Part shown: positions 46,808 through 54,823 of the stretch, one piece after another
Numbering within the stretch: position 1 is the stretch's first letter
Layout: every line of letters begins with the position of its first letter
Translations under genes and position numbers: made by a program
Source: Novosphingopyxis iocasae
Lineage (GTDB): Bacteria > Pseudomonadota > Alphaproteobacteria > Sphingomonadales > Sphingomonadaceae
Direction: 5' to 3'
Length of the DNA: 64,000 nt
Assembly (NCBI RefSeq): GCF_014334095.1
Contig: NZ_CP060495.1
Span: 2,542,501-2,606,500, forward strand
The notes under the pieces: generated by a model
The model's input: the letters and a program-made list of their open reading frames with translations, nothing else
Databases searched by the model: none
What the model was told of the DNA's origin: nothing

Positions 46808-48028
46808 ATGCTTTACGCCAGCTACGAATTTCAGCGCTCACTTCTGGCCGGTGCCAGCGTGTTTGCGAACATGGGCGCAAATTTGCTCACCAACCCGCTG
46901 AATCCGCTCAGCTATGTGGGGGCCGGCCCTGTCGTCGCCTCGGCGCTGGACGTGTTCGCGCACGCCGCCAGCCCGCGCGGCAAACCCGCTTTCGGAATCG
47001 ACGCCGCGGAGTTGGACGGCAAGACCGTGGCGGTGACGGAAGAGATCGCGCTGCGCAAACCCTTCGGCCAGCTGAAGCATTTCGTAAAAGACGGCGTCAA
47101 AGACCAGCCGCGCCTGTTGATCGTGGCGCCGATGTCCGGCCATTTCGCGACGCTTTTGCGCGGCACGGTGGAGCGCATGCTGCCTGGCCATGACGTCTAC
47201 ATTACCGACTGGCGCGATGCGAAGAACGTGCCCGTGGAAGCGGGCAGCTTCGATCTGGACGATTATATCGACTATATCGTCGAGTTTCTGGAAGAGATCG
47301 GCCCGGGCGCGCACATGCTCGCGGTCTGTCAGCCCTCGGTGCCCTGCTACGCCGCCACCGCCTTTATGACGCAGGACGAGAACCCCTGCGTGCCGCGCAC
47401 GCTCACCCTGATGGGCGGGCCGATCGACACGCGCGAGGCACCAACCGCGGTCAACACGCTTGCCACCGAGCGGCCCCACGCCTGGTTTGCGCAGAATGTG
47501 ATCGCCACCGTGCCCGGCCTGTATCCCGGCGCGGGGCGCAAGGTGTATCCCGGCTTCCTGCAACTGGCGGGCTTCATGTCGATGAACCTCGGCAGCCATC
47601 TCAACAGCCATTATGAGATGTTTAAGCATCTGGTGAAGGGCGATGAGGAAAGCGCCAGCGCCAGCAAGGATTTCTACGAGGAATATCGCTCGGTCTGCGA
47701 CATGACCGCCGAATTCTACCTGCAGACCATCGAGATCGTGTTTCAGCGCCATGCCCTGCCCAAGGGCGAATGGCTGCACCGCGGTCGCCTGGTCGATCCC
47801 GGCGCCATCACCAAGACCGCGCTGCTCGCCATCGAGGGCGAGAATGACGATATCAGCGGCCTCGGCCAGACCAAGGCCTCGCTGACGCTCGCCAAGAAGC
47901 TGCCTGAGGCGGAGAAGAAATATTATATGGCCGAGGGCGCGGGCCATTACGGCATCTTCAACGGCAGCAAATGGCGCACCAAGATCGCGCCCGTGGTCGA
48001 GGAATGGATCGCCAAGCACAACGATTGA
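46808..48028 (+). CDS. phaZ: Intracellular polyhydroxyalkanoate depolymerase
   Basis: A 406-residue alpha/beta hydrolase of the cytosolic PhaZ family, which mobilises stored polyhydroxyalkanoate. The first segment MLYASYEFQRSLLAGA is typical of the family. The nucleophile is expected in the lipase-box-like LAVCQPSVPCYAA, where a Cys takes the place of Ser. The acid and His are in GENDDISGLGQ and GAGHYGIFNGS. The 227 bases upstream of the start contain no clear promoter motif. No PHA synthase gene is nearby. Confidence 0.9.
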   Translation: MLYASYEFQRSLLAGASVFANMGANLLTNPLNPLSYVGAGPVVASALDVFAHAASPRGKPAFGIDAAELDGKTVAVTEEIALRKPFGQLKHFVKDGVKDQPRLLIVAPMSGHFATLLRGTVERMLPGHDVYITDWRDAKNVPVEAGSFDLDDYIDYIVEFLEEIGPGAHMLAVCQPSVPCYAATAFMTQDENPCVPRTLTLMGGPIDTREAPTAVNTLATERPHAWFAQNVIATVPGLYPGAGRKVYPGFLQLAGFMSMNLGSHLNSHYEMFKHLVKGDEESASASKDFYEEYRSVCDMTAEFYLQTIEIVFQRHALPKGEWLHRGRLVDPGAITKTALLAIEGENDDISGLGQTKASLTLAKKLPEAEKKYYMAEGAGHYGIFNGSKWRTKIAPVVEEWIAKHND

Positions 48029-48044
48029 GGCGGCAAGGGGCGCT

Positions 48045-48437
48045 TTAGTTCTCGGCGGCGACGTGCCAGCCGTAAAGCGCCGCCAGCAGCAGCGCAGCCC
48101 ATAGTCCAAGGACGATCAGCGCGCCCCAACGCATCGCGGGATGTTCGCCGCCCTTGCGAGCCGCCGCGCGGAATTCCGCCATCAGCGCCGCGCCGGTCAA
48201 TCGTTCGACCAGCCACAGACCCGCCGGTACGATCAGCGCGTCGTCAAGCAGGCCGATCACCGGAATGAAATCCGGGATCAGATCGATCGGCGATACCGCA
48301 TAAGCGACGACCAGCCAGCCTACGATCTTGGCGAGCATGGGCGTGCGTGGATCGCGCACCGCCAGCCAAATCGCGACCAGCTCGATCGCCAAGCGCTCCG
48401 CAAGACTGGGTTTGTCGGTTTTGTCCGGCTGCGGCAT
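48045..48437 (-). CDS. YkvA/DUF1232-family membrane protein
   Basis: A 130-residue protein with the DUF1232 hallmark YAVSPIDLIPDFIPVIG, followed by LLDDALIVP, and a C-terminal membrane helix (WGALIVLGLWAALLLAALYG). The function of the family is unknown. It converges on the PHA depolymerase gene with 16 bases between them. Confidence 0.88.
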   Translation of the reverse strand: MPQPDKTDKPSLAERLAIELVAIWLAVRDPRTPMLAKIVGWLVVAYAVSPIDLIPDFIPVIGLLDDALIVPAGLWLVERLTGAALMAEFRAAARKGGEHPAMRWGALIVLGLWAALLLAALYGWHVAAEN

Positions 48438-48530
48438 CGGTGGTCCTTTTCCGCGAGCAACCTAAACAGACCGCCGCTCCCGGCAAGCGCCAAGCTAGGC
48501 AAGCGCGGACGGCGCGCTAGGATGGCAGGC

Positions 48531-49055
48531 ATGGACGCCCCGCTCATCACCACCGATCGGCTGATTCTGCGCGCGCAGACGCTCGCCGATTTCGACGCGG
48601 CCTATGCCGCCGGGCAGGAAGAGCGCGTGCACCGTTATATCGGCGGGCCGCTGACGCGCGCGCAGGCGTGGGAGAAGTTTCTGCGCGGCCCCAGCTTCTG
48701 GTCGCTCCTCGGCTACGGCCTCTGGACGATCGAGGAGCAGGCGAGCGGCGCCTATGTCGGGCAGATCGGTTTTGGCCGGTTCGAGCGGGAAATCGACCCG
48801 CCACTGCCCGCCATCCCGGAGGGCGCCTGGGTGTTCGGCCCCGACTTCCATGGCAAAGGTTATGGCGGCGAAGCTTTGGCGGCAGCGCTTCGCTGGGCCG
48901 ATGCGCAGCTGAACAGCAAGCTCTGCTGCATCATCGCGCCGGAAAACGAACCCTCGCTCCGCCTCGCTGCGCGCCATGGTTTCGCCGAAACGCGGCGCGC
49001 CGATTATCACGGCAGCGAAACGGTAGTGCTGGAGCGGCCTGCGCCGGGCGGCTGA
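48531..49055 (+). CDS. GNAT-family N-acetyltransferase
   Basis: A 174-residue protein like the ribosomal-protein or RimJ-type acetyltransferases. It begins with TDRLILRAQTLADFDA, has the acetyl-CoA loop FHGKGYGGEAL and the segment IIAPENEPSLRLAARHGF. The start at 48531 follows TAGGA by 8 bases; an ATG at 48522 is possible. The substrate is unknown. Confidence 0.88.
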   Translation: MDAPLITTDRLILRAQTLADFDAAYAAGQEERVHRYIGGPLTRAQAWEKFLRGPSFWSLLGYGLWTIEEQASGAYVGQIGFGRFEREIDPPLPAIPEGAWVFGPDFHGKGYGGEALAAALRWADAQLNSKLCCIIAPENEPSLRLAARHGFAETRRADYHGSETVVLERPAPGG

Positions 49056-49077
49056 GCCCGGCGCACGAACGCGGCGT

Positions 49078-49848
49078 TCAGGTCGAAACGTGCAGCGCGC
49101 CGTCGATCGAATGGAACGCGCCGTTGATATATTCCGCATCGTCCGACGCGAGGAAAGCCACCAGCCGCGCCACCTCTTCGGGGCGGCCATAGCGGCCCTC
49201 GGGCACGCCTTTTTCGCGCGCTTCCTGCGTCGTATCCCCGCCCTTGTCGAGCGAATCCATCATGCGGCTGTCGATCGGCCCGGGATTGATGCAGTTGCAG
49301 CGCACTCCCTTGCCCGCCACTTCCAGCGCCACCACGCGGGTAAGGCCGAGCACGGCGTGCTTCGAGGCGTTGTACCCGCTCATGCCCGGCGCTCCGCTGA
49401 GCCCGGCCACGCTGGAACTGTTCACGATCGCGCCTGATCCCTGTTCCAGCATCACGGGCACGACATGCTTCAGGCCCAGGAACACGCCGTTCACATTGAC
49501 GTCGAATACCTTCTTGAAATCGTCGAGCGGATAATCGCCGATGGGCTTTACCGGCCCCTCGATCCCGGCATTGTTGTGGAAGATGTCGATCCGCCCGCCA
49601 AAGGCTTCGCGCGTAACCTTCACATAATCGCGCACCGAAGCCTCGTCGGTGACATCCGCGGTCACGATCTTGAGCTGTTCGCCCGGCACGGCCTTTTCCA
49701 GCGCCGCGGTGTCCGCGCCTTCGATATCGACCGCGACGATTTTCGCGCCGCGCGCGGCCATCAGCGCCGCGGTGGCGGTGCCGATCGCGCCCGCCGCGCC
49801 GGTGATGAGTGCGACCTTGCCGCTAAGAGTCTGGGGCTGCTGGTCCAT
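49078..49848 (-). CDS. SDR-family oxidoreductase
   Basis: A 256-residue short-chain dehydrogenase: NAD-binding TGAAGAIGTATA, the Asp in AVDIEGAD that favours NAD over NADP, NNAG, catalytic Ser in VNSSSVAG and YNASKHAV. The start at 49848 follows a GGAGA site. The substrate cannot be assigned. It is separated from the upstream stress-protein gene by a terminator, so it needs its own promoter. Confidence 0.9.
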   Translation of the reverse strand: MDQQPQTLSGKVALITGAAGAIGTATAALMAARGAKIVAVDIEGADTAALEKAVPGEQLKIVTADVTDEASVRDYVKVTREAFGGRIDIFHNNAGIEGPVKPIGDYPLDDFKKVFDVNVNGVFLGLKHVVPVMLEQGSGAIVNSSSVAGLSGAPGMSGYNASKHAVLGLTRVVALEVAGKGVRCNCINPGPIDSRMMDSLDKGGDTTQEAREKGVPEGRYGRPEEVARLVAFLASDDAEYINGAFHSIDGALHVST

Positions 49849-49879
49849 AAATGTCTCCGATGTTTGCCTGCCCCATGGA

Positions 49880-49907
49880 TACAAGAAACCCCGCCGGAGC
49901 GGGGTTC
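49880..49907 (-). terminator. Rho-independent terminator
   Basis: On the minus strand AACCCCGC, loop TCCG, GCGGGGTT and then TCTT form an eight-base-pair stem with a short T-rich tail. It follows the pyridoxamine-oxidase-fold gene and separates it from the SDR gene. Confidence 0.8.
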
Positions 49908-49931
49908 CATCGTTTGAGATCTCGAAGACGA

Positions 49932-50414
49932 TTACATCGTCGTTTCGACGTGCTTTTCCTTGGGATCGCCATAATTGATGTCGCCGCCGAACAGCATCTT
50001 CAGCTTGTTCGCCGCCGAAAGATCGGCTTCCCACATTTCGGCATTCTTCATGTCGAAGCGCAGCAGGGTAAGGTTCGGATCGTCCTTGCCGCCATCGAAC
50101 CAGGCTTCGATCGCGTTGGACCAGAACTTGTCGATCAGGTCGCGATCGTCGCTGACGGACAGCGTGCCGCTGACCGAGGCGAAGAAATCATGGCCCTTGC
50201 CGGAAAATTCCACCATCGCTTCGGGGTGGGAGACGAGGCCGGTTGCCAGGCGATTGTCCTTGCCGGCGAAGAAGAACAGCGAATTCGGGATGTCGTCGTC
50301 GAACTGTGCGGTCATCGGCTCCGAATGCGCATTCTGCGCGGGAATACCGATCATGACGAACGGGCTCTTGTCGAGCGCTTTCCAGAATTTTTCGACGATT
50401 TCCTTGCTGTCCAT
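49932..50414 (-). CDS. Pyridoxamine 5'-phosphate oxidase-fold general stress protein
   Basis: A 160-residue split-barrel flavin-fold protein of the general-stress-protein-26 type (DSKEIVEKFWKALDKSPFVM, LFFFAGKDNRLATGL, AEMWEADLSAANKLKMLFGG). The family binds FMN or a related cofactor; an enzymatic reaction is not known for most members. An AAGGAG precedes the start. It is preceded by a good EcfG-type promoter, so induction in the general stress response is likely, and it ends at a terminator, so it is a single transcription unit. Confidence 0.9.
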   Translation of the reverse strand: MDSKEIVEKFWKALDKSPFVMIGIPAQNAHSEPMTAQFDDDIPNSLFFFAGKDNRLATGLVSHPEAMVEFSGKGHDFFASVSGTLSVSDDRDLIDKFWSNAIEAWFDGGKDDPNLTLLRFDMKNAEMWEADLSAANKLKMLFGGDINYGDPKEKHVETTM

Positions 50415-50443
50415 GATAAATCTCCTTTGCGTTTGCCCCTTCG

Positions 50444-50469
50444 AACGTGCGGCCCGCCGGGATCGTTCC
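50444..50469 (-). promoter_or_regulatory. EcfG-type general stress promoter (GGAAC-N17-CGTT)
   Basis: On the minus strand GGAAC (complement of 50465-50469) and CGTT (complement of 50444-50447) are 17 bases apart, the alphaproteobacterial sigma-EcfG consensus. The -10 box ends 30 bases before the start codon of the stress protein. Two copies of GGATCGTTC, one of them inverted, flank the -35 region (50460-50482). Confidence 0.85.
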
Positions 50470-50578
50470 CGCTGGCGAACGATCCGCGTGATTGGCGCCT
50501 CCAACGCCCTCTTGAAAAAGCGCGTCCCAGCGGCGAGACTCCGGCACCACGGAATCGACGGCCAGTCCGGGGAGCGAG

Positions 50579-51319
50579 ATGAACGTACAAAGTACCGCGG
50601 GGGCCGCGCAGGCACGCCGCAAGAAGAAACTCGATCCGGCGGCGAACCCCGCCAAGCTGAAGAAGATCGGCCAGGTCGCCACGCGCAAGCTGAACGCCAA
50701 CCCCTATGTCCAGCATGTCGATGTGGAGGGTGCGCAGGTCTATGTTTATCAGAATTTCCTGCCCGATGCGGACTGCGATCTGCTGATCGCGCGGATCGAT
50801 GCCGAAGCGGTGCCGAGCACGCTTTACGAAGGCACCAAGCAGGAGAATTTCCGCACCAGCTACAGCTGCCACCTCAATGGCCGTGATGCGGACGTTTCGC
50901 GGATCGAGACGCGCATTGCCGAGGTGCTGGGCCTATCCAACGATTTTTCGGAAACGATGCAGGGCCAGCGTTATCATATCGGCCAGGAGTTCAAGCCGCA
51001 TCATGATTTCTTCCATGTGGGCGAAGGCTATTGGCAGCAGGAGCGCCATCAGGGCGGGCAGCGCAGCTGGACCGCGATGATCTTCCTGAATGATGTACCC
51101 GACGGCGGAGAGACCGAATTTCCGCAGCTCGGCATCGGCGTGACGCCGCGCAAAGGCATGATGCTGATGTGGAACAATATGCGGCCCGACGGCACGCCCA
51201 ACATGAAGACACTGCACGCCGGCACGCCGCCGCGGCTCGGCACGAAATATATCATCACCAAATGGTTTCGGCAGAACAACTGGCTGAAGCTGGCCTATGC
51301 CAATGCGGAGGGGCAGTAA
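50579..51319 (+). CDS. Prolyl 4-hydroxylase-like 2-oxoglutarate/Fe(II) dioxygenase
   Basis: A 246-residue enzyme whose double-stranded beta-helix has the iron ligands HHD (FKPHHDFFHVG) and the distal His in LHAGTPP, with the 2-oxoglutarate-binding Lys in TKYIITKW. It is of the P4Halpha type, with no collagen-type substrate region, and about 50 charged residues lead into it. Bacterial members hydroxylate proline or other residues in small protein targets. The target here is unknown. It is divergent from the stress-protein gene. Confidence 0.88.
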   Translation: MNVQSTAGAAQARRKKKLDPAANPAKLKKIGQVATRKLNANPYVQHVDVEGAQVYVYQNFLPDADCDLLIARIDAEAVPSTLYEGTKQENFRTSYSCHLNGRDADVSRIETRIAEVLGLSNDFSETMQGQRYHIGQEFKPHHDFFHVGEGYWQQERHQGGQRSWTAMIFLNDVPDGGETEFPQLGIGVTPRKGMMLMWNNMRPDGTPNMKTLHAGTPPRLGTKYIITKWFRQNNWLKLAYANAEGQ

Positions 51320-51373
51320 GCCCGGCAGCTTTTCAACGCCCCCGTGCGTTTAACGTACGAAGAAAGGGTGACG

Positions 51374-51883
51374 ATGAAAAAGCCGATCCTTGCCGCGCTG
51401 ATGCCGCTGGCGCTCACCGCCTGCCTGGGGCAGGTCCGCGAACCAAGTCTCGCCGCACCCGCGCCGCCCTTCGACGCGCTGGCCTTTTTCGAGGGGCATA
51501 GCGAAGGCGTCGGTACGCTCGACAAAATCGTCGGCAAGACCGAACAGACCCGCGTGTCGAGCGACGGCACGCGTCTGGACGACGGCAGCCTGCGCCTCGT
51601 CCAGCATATCGAGGAAGGCGACAAGCCGGAGCGCAAACGCACCTGGGTGATTCATGAGACCGCACCGGGCCGCTATGCCGGCACGCTGACCGATGCCGAC
51701 GGCCCCGTCACCGGCTCCAGCGAAGGCAACCGCCTGCACCTCGCCTACACCATGAAAGGCGGCCTTGGTGTCGACCAGTGGCTGTACCTGGAGCCCGGCG
51801 GCAAGGTGGCGCTCAACCGCATGAAAGTGAGCAAGCTCGGCATCACCGTCGCCAAGCTGGACGAGACGATCCGCAAGGAGTGA
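51374..51883 (+). CDS. DUF3833-like lipoprotein
   Basis: A 169-residue protein with leader MKKPILAALMPLALTAC (lipobox LTAC) and the DUF3833-type segment LAFFEGHSEGVGTLDKIVGK, probably a lipocalin-like barrel. The start follows AGAAAGG by a suitable distance. It lies 54 bases after the hydroxylase gene. Function is unknown. Confidence 0.8.
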   Translation: MKKPILAALMPLALTACLGQVREPSLAAPAPPFDALAFFEGHSEGVGTLDKIVGKTEQTRVSSDGTRLDDGSLRLVQHIEEGDKPERKRTWVIHETAPGRYAGTLTDADGPVTGSSEGNRLHLAYTMKGGLGVDQWLYLEPGGKVALNRMKVSKLGITVAKLDETIRKE

Positions 51884-51887
51884 ATTT

Positions 51888-53756
51888 TCAGCTGACGCGG
51901 TTTGCCAAGGCTACCGTCGATTGGCTGAAGGCAGATGCTACCTGCCCGATCTGATCGTCGATCAAACGGATTCCGTCGCTGTCCTCGATGATGCGGCCGT
52001 CGGGATGGCGCAAGAACAAGGTGCTTCCGCGCTTGTCGATGCCAGCGGTGCGCGGCATCGAGAGGAATAGCTCCGCGCGTGTATCGACCATATTGCGCTC
52101 CCGTGCATCCTCCAGTTCCCGCATGGTGAACTTGCGGACAATCAGCACGGACGGATTGTTGACGCCCTTGTTGCGGCCGAAGGTTTCCTTGGGAAGCGCC
52201 ACCGATGCAACGATCCTGGCACGCTGTGTCAGCCAGCGCCGAAGAAAGGCGAGCCCCGGATTGTTGAGGATGCCGTCGGGCAGCACGAGCGCGCAAATAC
52301 CGCCCGGCTTCAGGAAGTTGAGCGCGGTTTCCACGAACAGCTGTTCGGCGGGCATGGAGCTGCGTTTGCGTTCGCTCTCCCACTGGCCCAGCTCATATTG
52401 ATCAAGAATATGGGCATCGTCGATCCGTACCTCTTCGCCAAAGGGCGGGTTTGTGATCACCACATCAAACTGGCCATAGGGAACATGTTCGCGCGTCTGA
52501 TCGGGCCATTCACCCGGCCGCTTCACGGTATTCGCCTCGAACACATTGGTGGAGCCATCGCCATGCATCACGAGATTCATCTGGGCCGTGCGCACCAGCC
52601 CCGGATTGATATCCAGTCCATAAAGATGCCGGCGGCAGGTCTCGCGCACTCGTTCGCGCACCCGCGCCTGCACATCGACAGTGCCGCGCTGCACCTCCTG
52701 CTCCCGCATCCGATCGCGCAGATTGGCGATCCAGCTGACCAAAAAGCCGCCGGTGCCGCAGCAGCAGTCGACCACTTTGAGGGAAGATAAGCGCGTCATC
52801 GGATAAAGCGCCATGATCATGTTCACCGCCATGTCGCAGACATTGCGGGGTGTGAAATATTCTCCCCGGTCGCCGCGCAGATTGTCGCCGACGAGATGCT
52901 CATAGGCCTCGCCCTTCACATCGGTCGTGCTGCGCAGGATCGAGATATATTGCAGCTCGGCCACCACATAGGCGACCACTTCGGGGCGAAGTGTGATGCG
53001 CTCGTCCGGCTTGAAGATATGTTCGTACTGGTCCTTCACCTGCTCGAACAGCGGTGCGAGCCGGTCGTCGAGCAGCCTGCGCTGGCCGGCGGCAGAGCGG
53101 CGCTCGCTGGGATCGATCGAGAATTGCAGCTCGTTCCCGCCCTCGCTTTCCTCATAGGTTTTACAGAAGATCAACTTCAGCATCTCGTGAAATGCTTCGG
53201 CCTTCTGCAGCCCGCTATTGGCGTGAATGTAATTGTGGCACCGCTTGAAGATGCTCGTCAGCTCCTGCACCGGCTGCAGGTCCTGATGGGTTGGCCGCCG
53301 GGGAGAATCTTCTCCCGCACGCGGAATATCCGCGACCTCGCTGATTGTGCCGTCGCTAAGCGAGCGCTCATAGGCGACCAGCGTCTGGCCCACCCACATG
53401 CCGAAACGGCAGCAGCTGCACGCGCTCATATAGCTTTTCAGCTGATCGAGCCCGTCATCCTTCGCGCTCGGTTTCTTGTCGTCACGCTTGGCTTCGATGA
53501 TGGTGACGATGTTTTCCTGCGCATGTTTTGCGCCAGCCTTGAAGATCGCCAGATCCGCCGCCTTTCTGGCGCGTCCCATGACGATGCGGACCTCCACACC
53601 GATATCGCTTTTGTCATAGCCATATTCGTCGACCAGACTGCGCGCCCAGCGCTGGCGCACATTTTCTTCCGGCGTGTCTGGGCGAAGCTTCCCGGTGATG
53701 AAGCAGCGGATCTTGCCCGGCGGGATCAGCGGGATGATGTTGCTGTTATCGGGCAT
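51888..53756 (-). CDS. BcgI-like restriction-modification subunit (nuclease fused to N6-adenine methyltransferase)
   Basis: A 622-residue fusion. The first 150 residues or so resemble HsdR N-terminal nuclease domains, with Asp68 in AADLAIFK and Glu88-Ala-Lys90 in TIIEAKR forming a PD-(D/E)xK motif. The rest is an N6_Mtase of the HsdM type: motif I in VVDCCCGTGGFLVSW (near residue 330) and motif IV NPPF at about 436-439. The start at 53756 is the first to give the nuclease part without extra residues. It overlaps the specificity gene. A nuclease and methylase in one chain plus a separate specificity protein is the design of type IIB BcgI; whether this cuts on both sides of its site is inferred. 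Confidence 0.85.
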   Translation of the reverse strand: MPDNSNIIPLIPPGKIRCFITGKLRPDTPEENVRQRWARSLVDEYGYDKSDIGVEVRIVMGRARKAADLAIFKAGAKHAQENIVTIIEAKRDDKKPSAKDDGLDQLKSYMSACSCCRFGMWVGQTLVAYERSLSDGTISEVADIPRAGEDSPRRPTHQDLQPVQELTSIFKRCHNYIHANSGLQKAEAFHEMLKLIFCKTYEESEGGNELQFSIDPSERRSAAGQRRLLDDRLAPLFEQVKDQYEHIFKPDERITLRPEVVAYVVAELQYISILRSTTDVKGEAYEHLVGDNLRGDRGEYFTPRNVCDMAVNMIMALYPMTRLSSLKVVDCCCGTGGFLVSWIANLRDRMREQEVQRGTVDVQARVRERVRETCRRHLYGLDINPGLVRTAQMNLVMHGDGSTNVFEANTVKRPGEWPDQTREHVPYGQFDVVITNPPFGEEVRIDDAHILDQYELGQWESERKRSSMPAEQLFVETALNFLKPGGICALVLPDGILNNPGLAFLRRWLTQRARIVASVALPKETFGRNKGVNNPSVLIVRKFTMRELEDARERNMVDTRAELFLSMPRTAGIDKRGSTLFLRHPDGRIIEDSDGIRLIDDQIGQVASAFSQSTVALANRVS

Positions 53757-54624
53757 CAGCCATCTCCGTCTTGATCGTTGCCAGCGTATCGGCGACCTGC
53801 TGTGCCGCGCGCTGACGGGCGGCTTCTGCATCGTCCATGGCCTGAGAAAGGCGGTGCATTACCGTGTCGGGCAGCATGGGGACCAGGCAGGAGCCGATCT
53901 GATCATCGGTGATGTGATCGATCTGGCCGCCATGGGTGTGCTTCAGGATCTGAACCTGCGCGAATTCGGACGTCAGGAAGGCGCGGATATAGCCGCGCAG
54001 GCGCTCGTCATGCGGAATGATGCGGATGATGTCATGCGTGGCTGCCCAGCCATCAAGCGAAGGCGGCACTTCGAACACCCGCCCGATGGTGCCCGAACAT
54101 GTGACCAGCAGCCAGCCCATCCGGATGCGCAAATTATCGAGGTTCACGCGAGAGGCATGGGAAACGAAGCGTGCCTGCGCGGGCAGGCCCGTGGCGGCTA
54201 TGCTCATCAGATCGGTAGCATTCAGATAGGGGATGCCATGATCGGCATTCTTGGCCCAGATGCGCGTGAACAGGCTCGGCAGGCGGATTTCGGCAAGCTC
54301 TGCGAGCGGTATCAGGTCGTGGCCGGACGCATCGAGCGCATCGGAATTGGCGAGAATTTTCGGCTCATAATGTTCTGCATCGAGCCGCGTGGCCGCCTCA
54401 GATACGATCCGTTCCAGCGGAATGCACCAGCTTTCGGGCGCAACCAGCGCTTCCACCAGTGCGCCACTCTCGGGAAATAGCGCCTCTTCGACTTCGCTGC
54501 GACTGGCCAAGATAATCTCCCCCGAAGTGAACGCGCTGGCATGTTCCTCAAAGGGTTCCGCGATGCACGGGGAAGCTGATCCGATGTGGCGAGGTTCTGC
54601 TCCATTCTGGAGTTGAAGGTGCAT
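53746..54624 (-). CDS. HsdS-like DNA specificity subunit, short
   Basis: A protein of about 292 residues with one target-recognition-domain signature: RLDAEHYEPKILANSDAL, a YLNATDL segment, RIRMGWLLVTCSGTIGRV and ATHDIIRIIP. A C-terminal helix rich in Ala and Gln (AEAARQRAAQQVADTLATI) is the expected dimer arm. Usual HsdS subunits have two such domains and more than 400 residues. The first 80 residues are poorly conserved, and upstream starts (TTG at 54657) give little more. It may be a half-subunit that pairs with itself, or 5'-truncated. Confidence 0.78.
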   Translation of the reverse strand: MHLQLQNGAEPRHIGSASPCIAEPFEEHASAFTSGEIILASRSEVEEALFPESGALVEALVAPESWCIPLERIVSEAATRLDAEHYEPKILANSDALDASGHDLIPLAELAEIRLPSLFTRIWAKNADHGIPYLNATDLMSIAATGLPAQARFVSHASRVNLDNLRIRMGWLLVTCSGTIGRVFEVPPSLDGWAATHDIIRIIPHDERLRGYIRAFLTSEFAQVQILKHTHGGQIDHITDDQIGSCLVPMLPDTVMHRLSQAMDDAEAARQRAAQQVADTLATIKTEMADAR

Positions 54625-54823
54625 GGCTGGGCAAGGCCATGGCAAACGGCAGGACAAGACCCTGTCCTACAGGGGCCTGCATGGGGTATGCTGTGCTCAT
54701 GGTTTCACAAATGCGCTTTTCGATCCGCTCCATTTGCTTGCCGCTTCGGGCGGTGAAAAATAGGAGCTCTGGACAGTGTGAAGTGTGTGAAGCTGGCGTC
54801 CTGTGGGCGCGGGGAGGGTCGCT

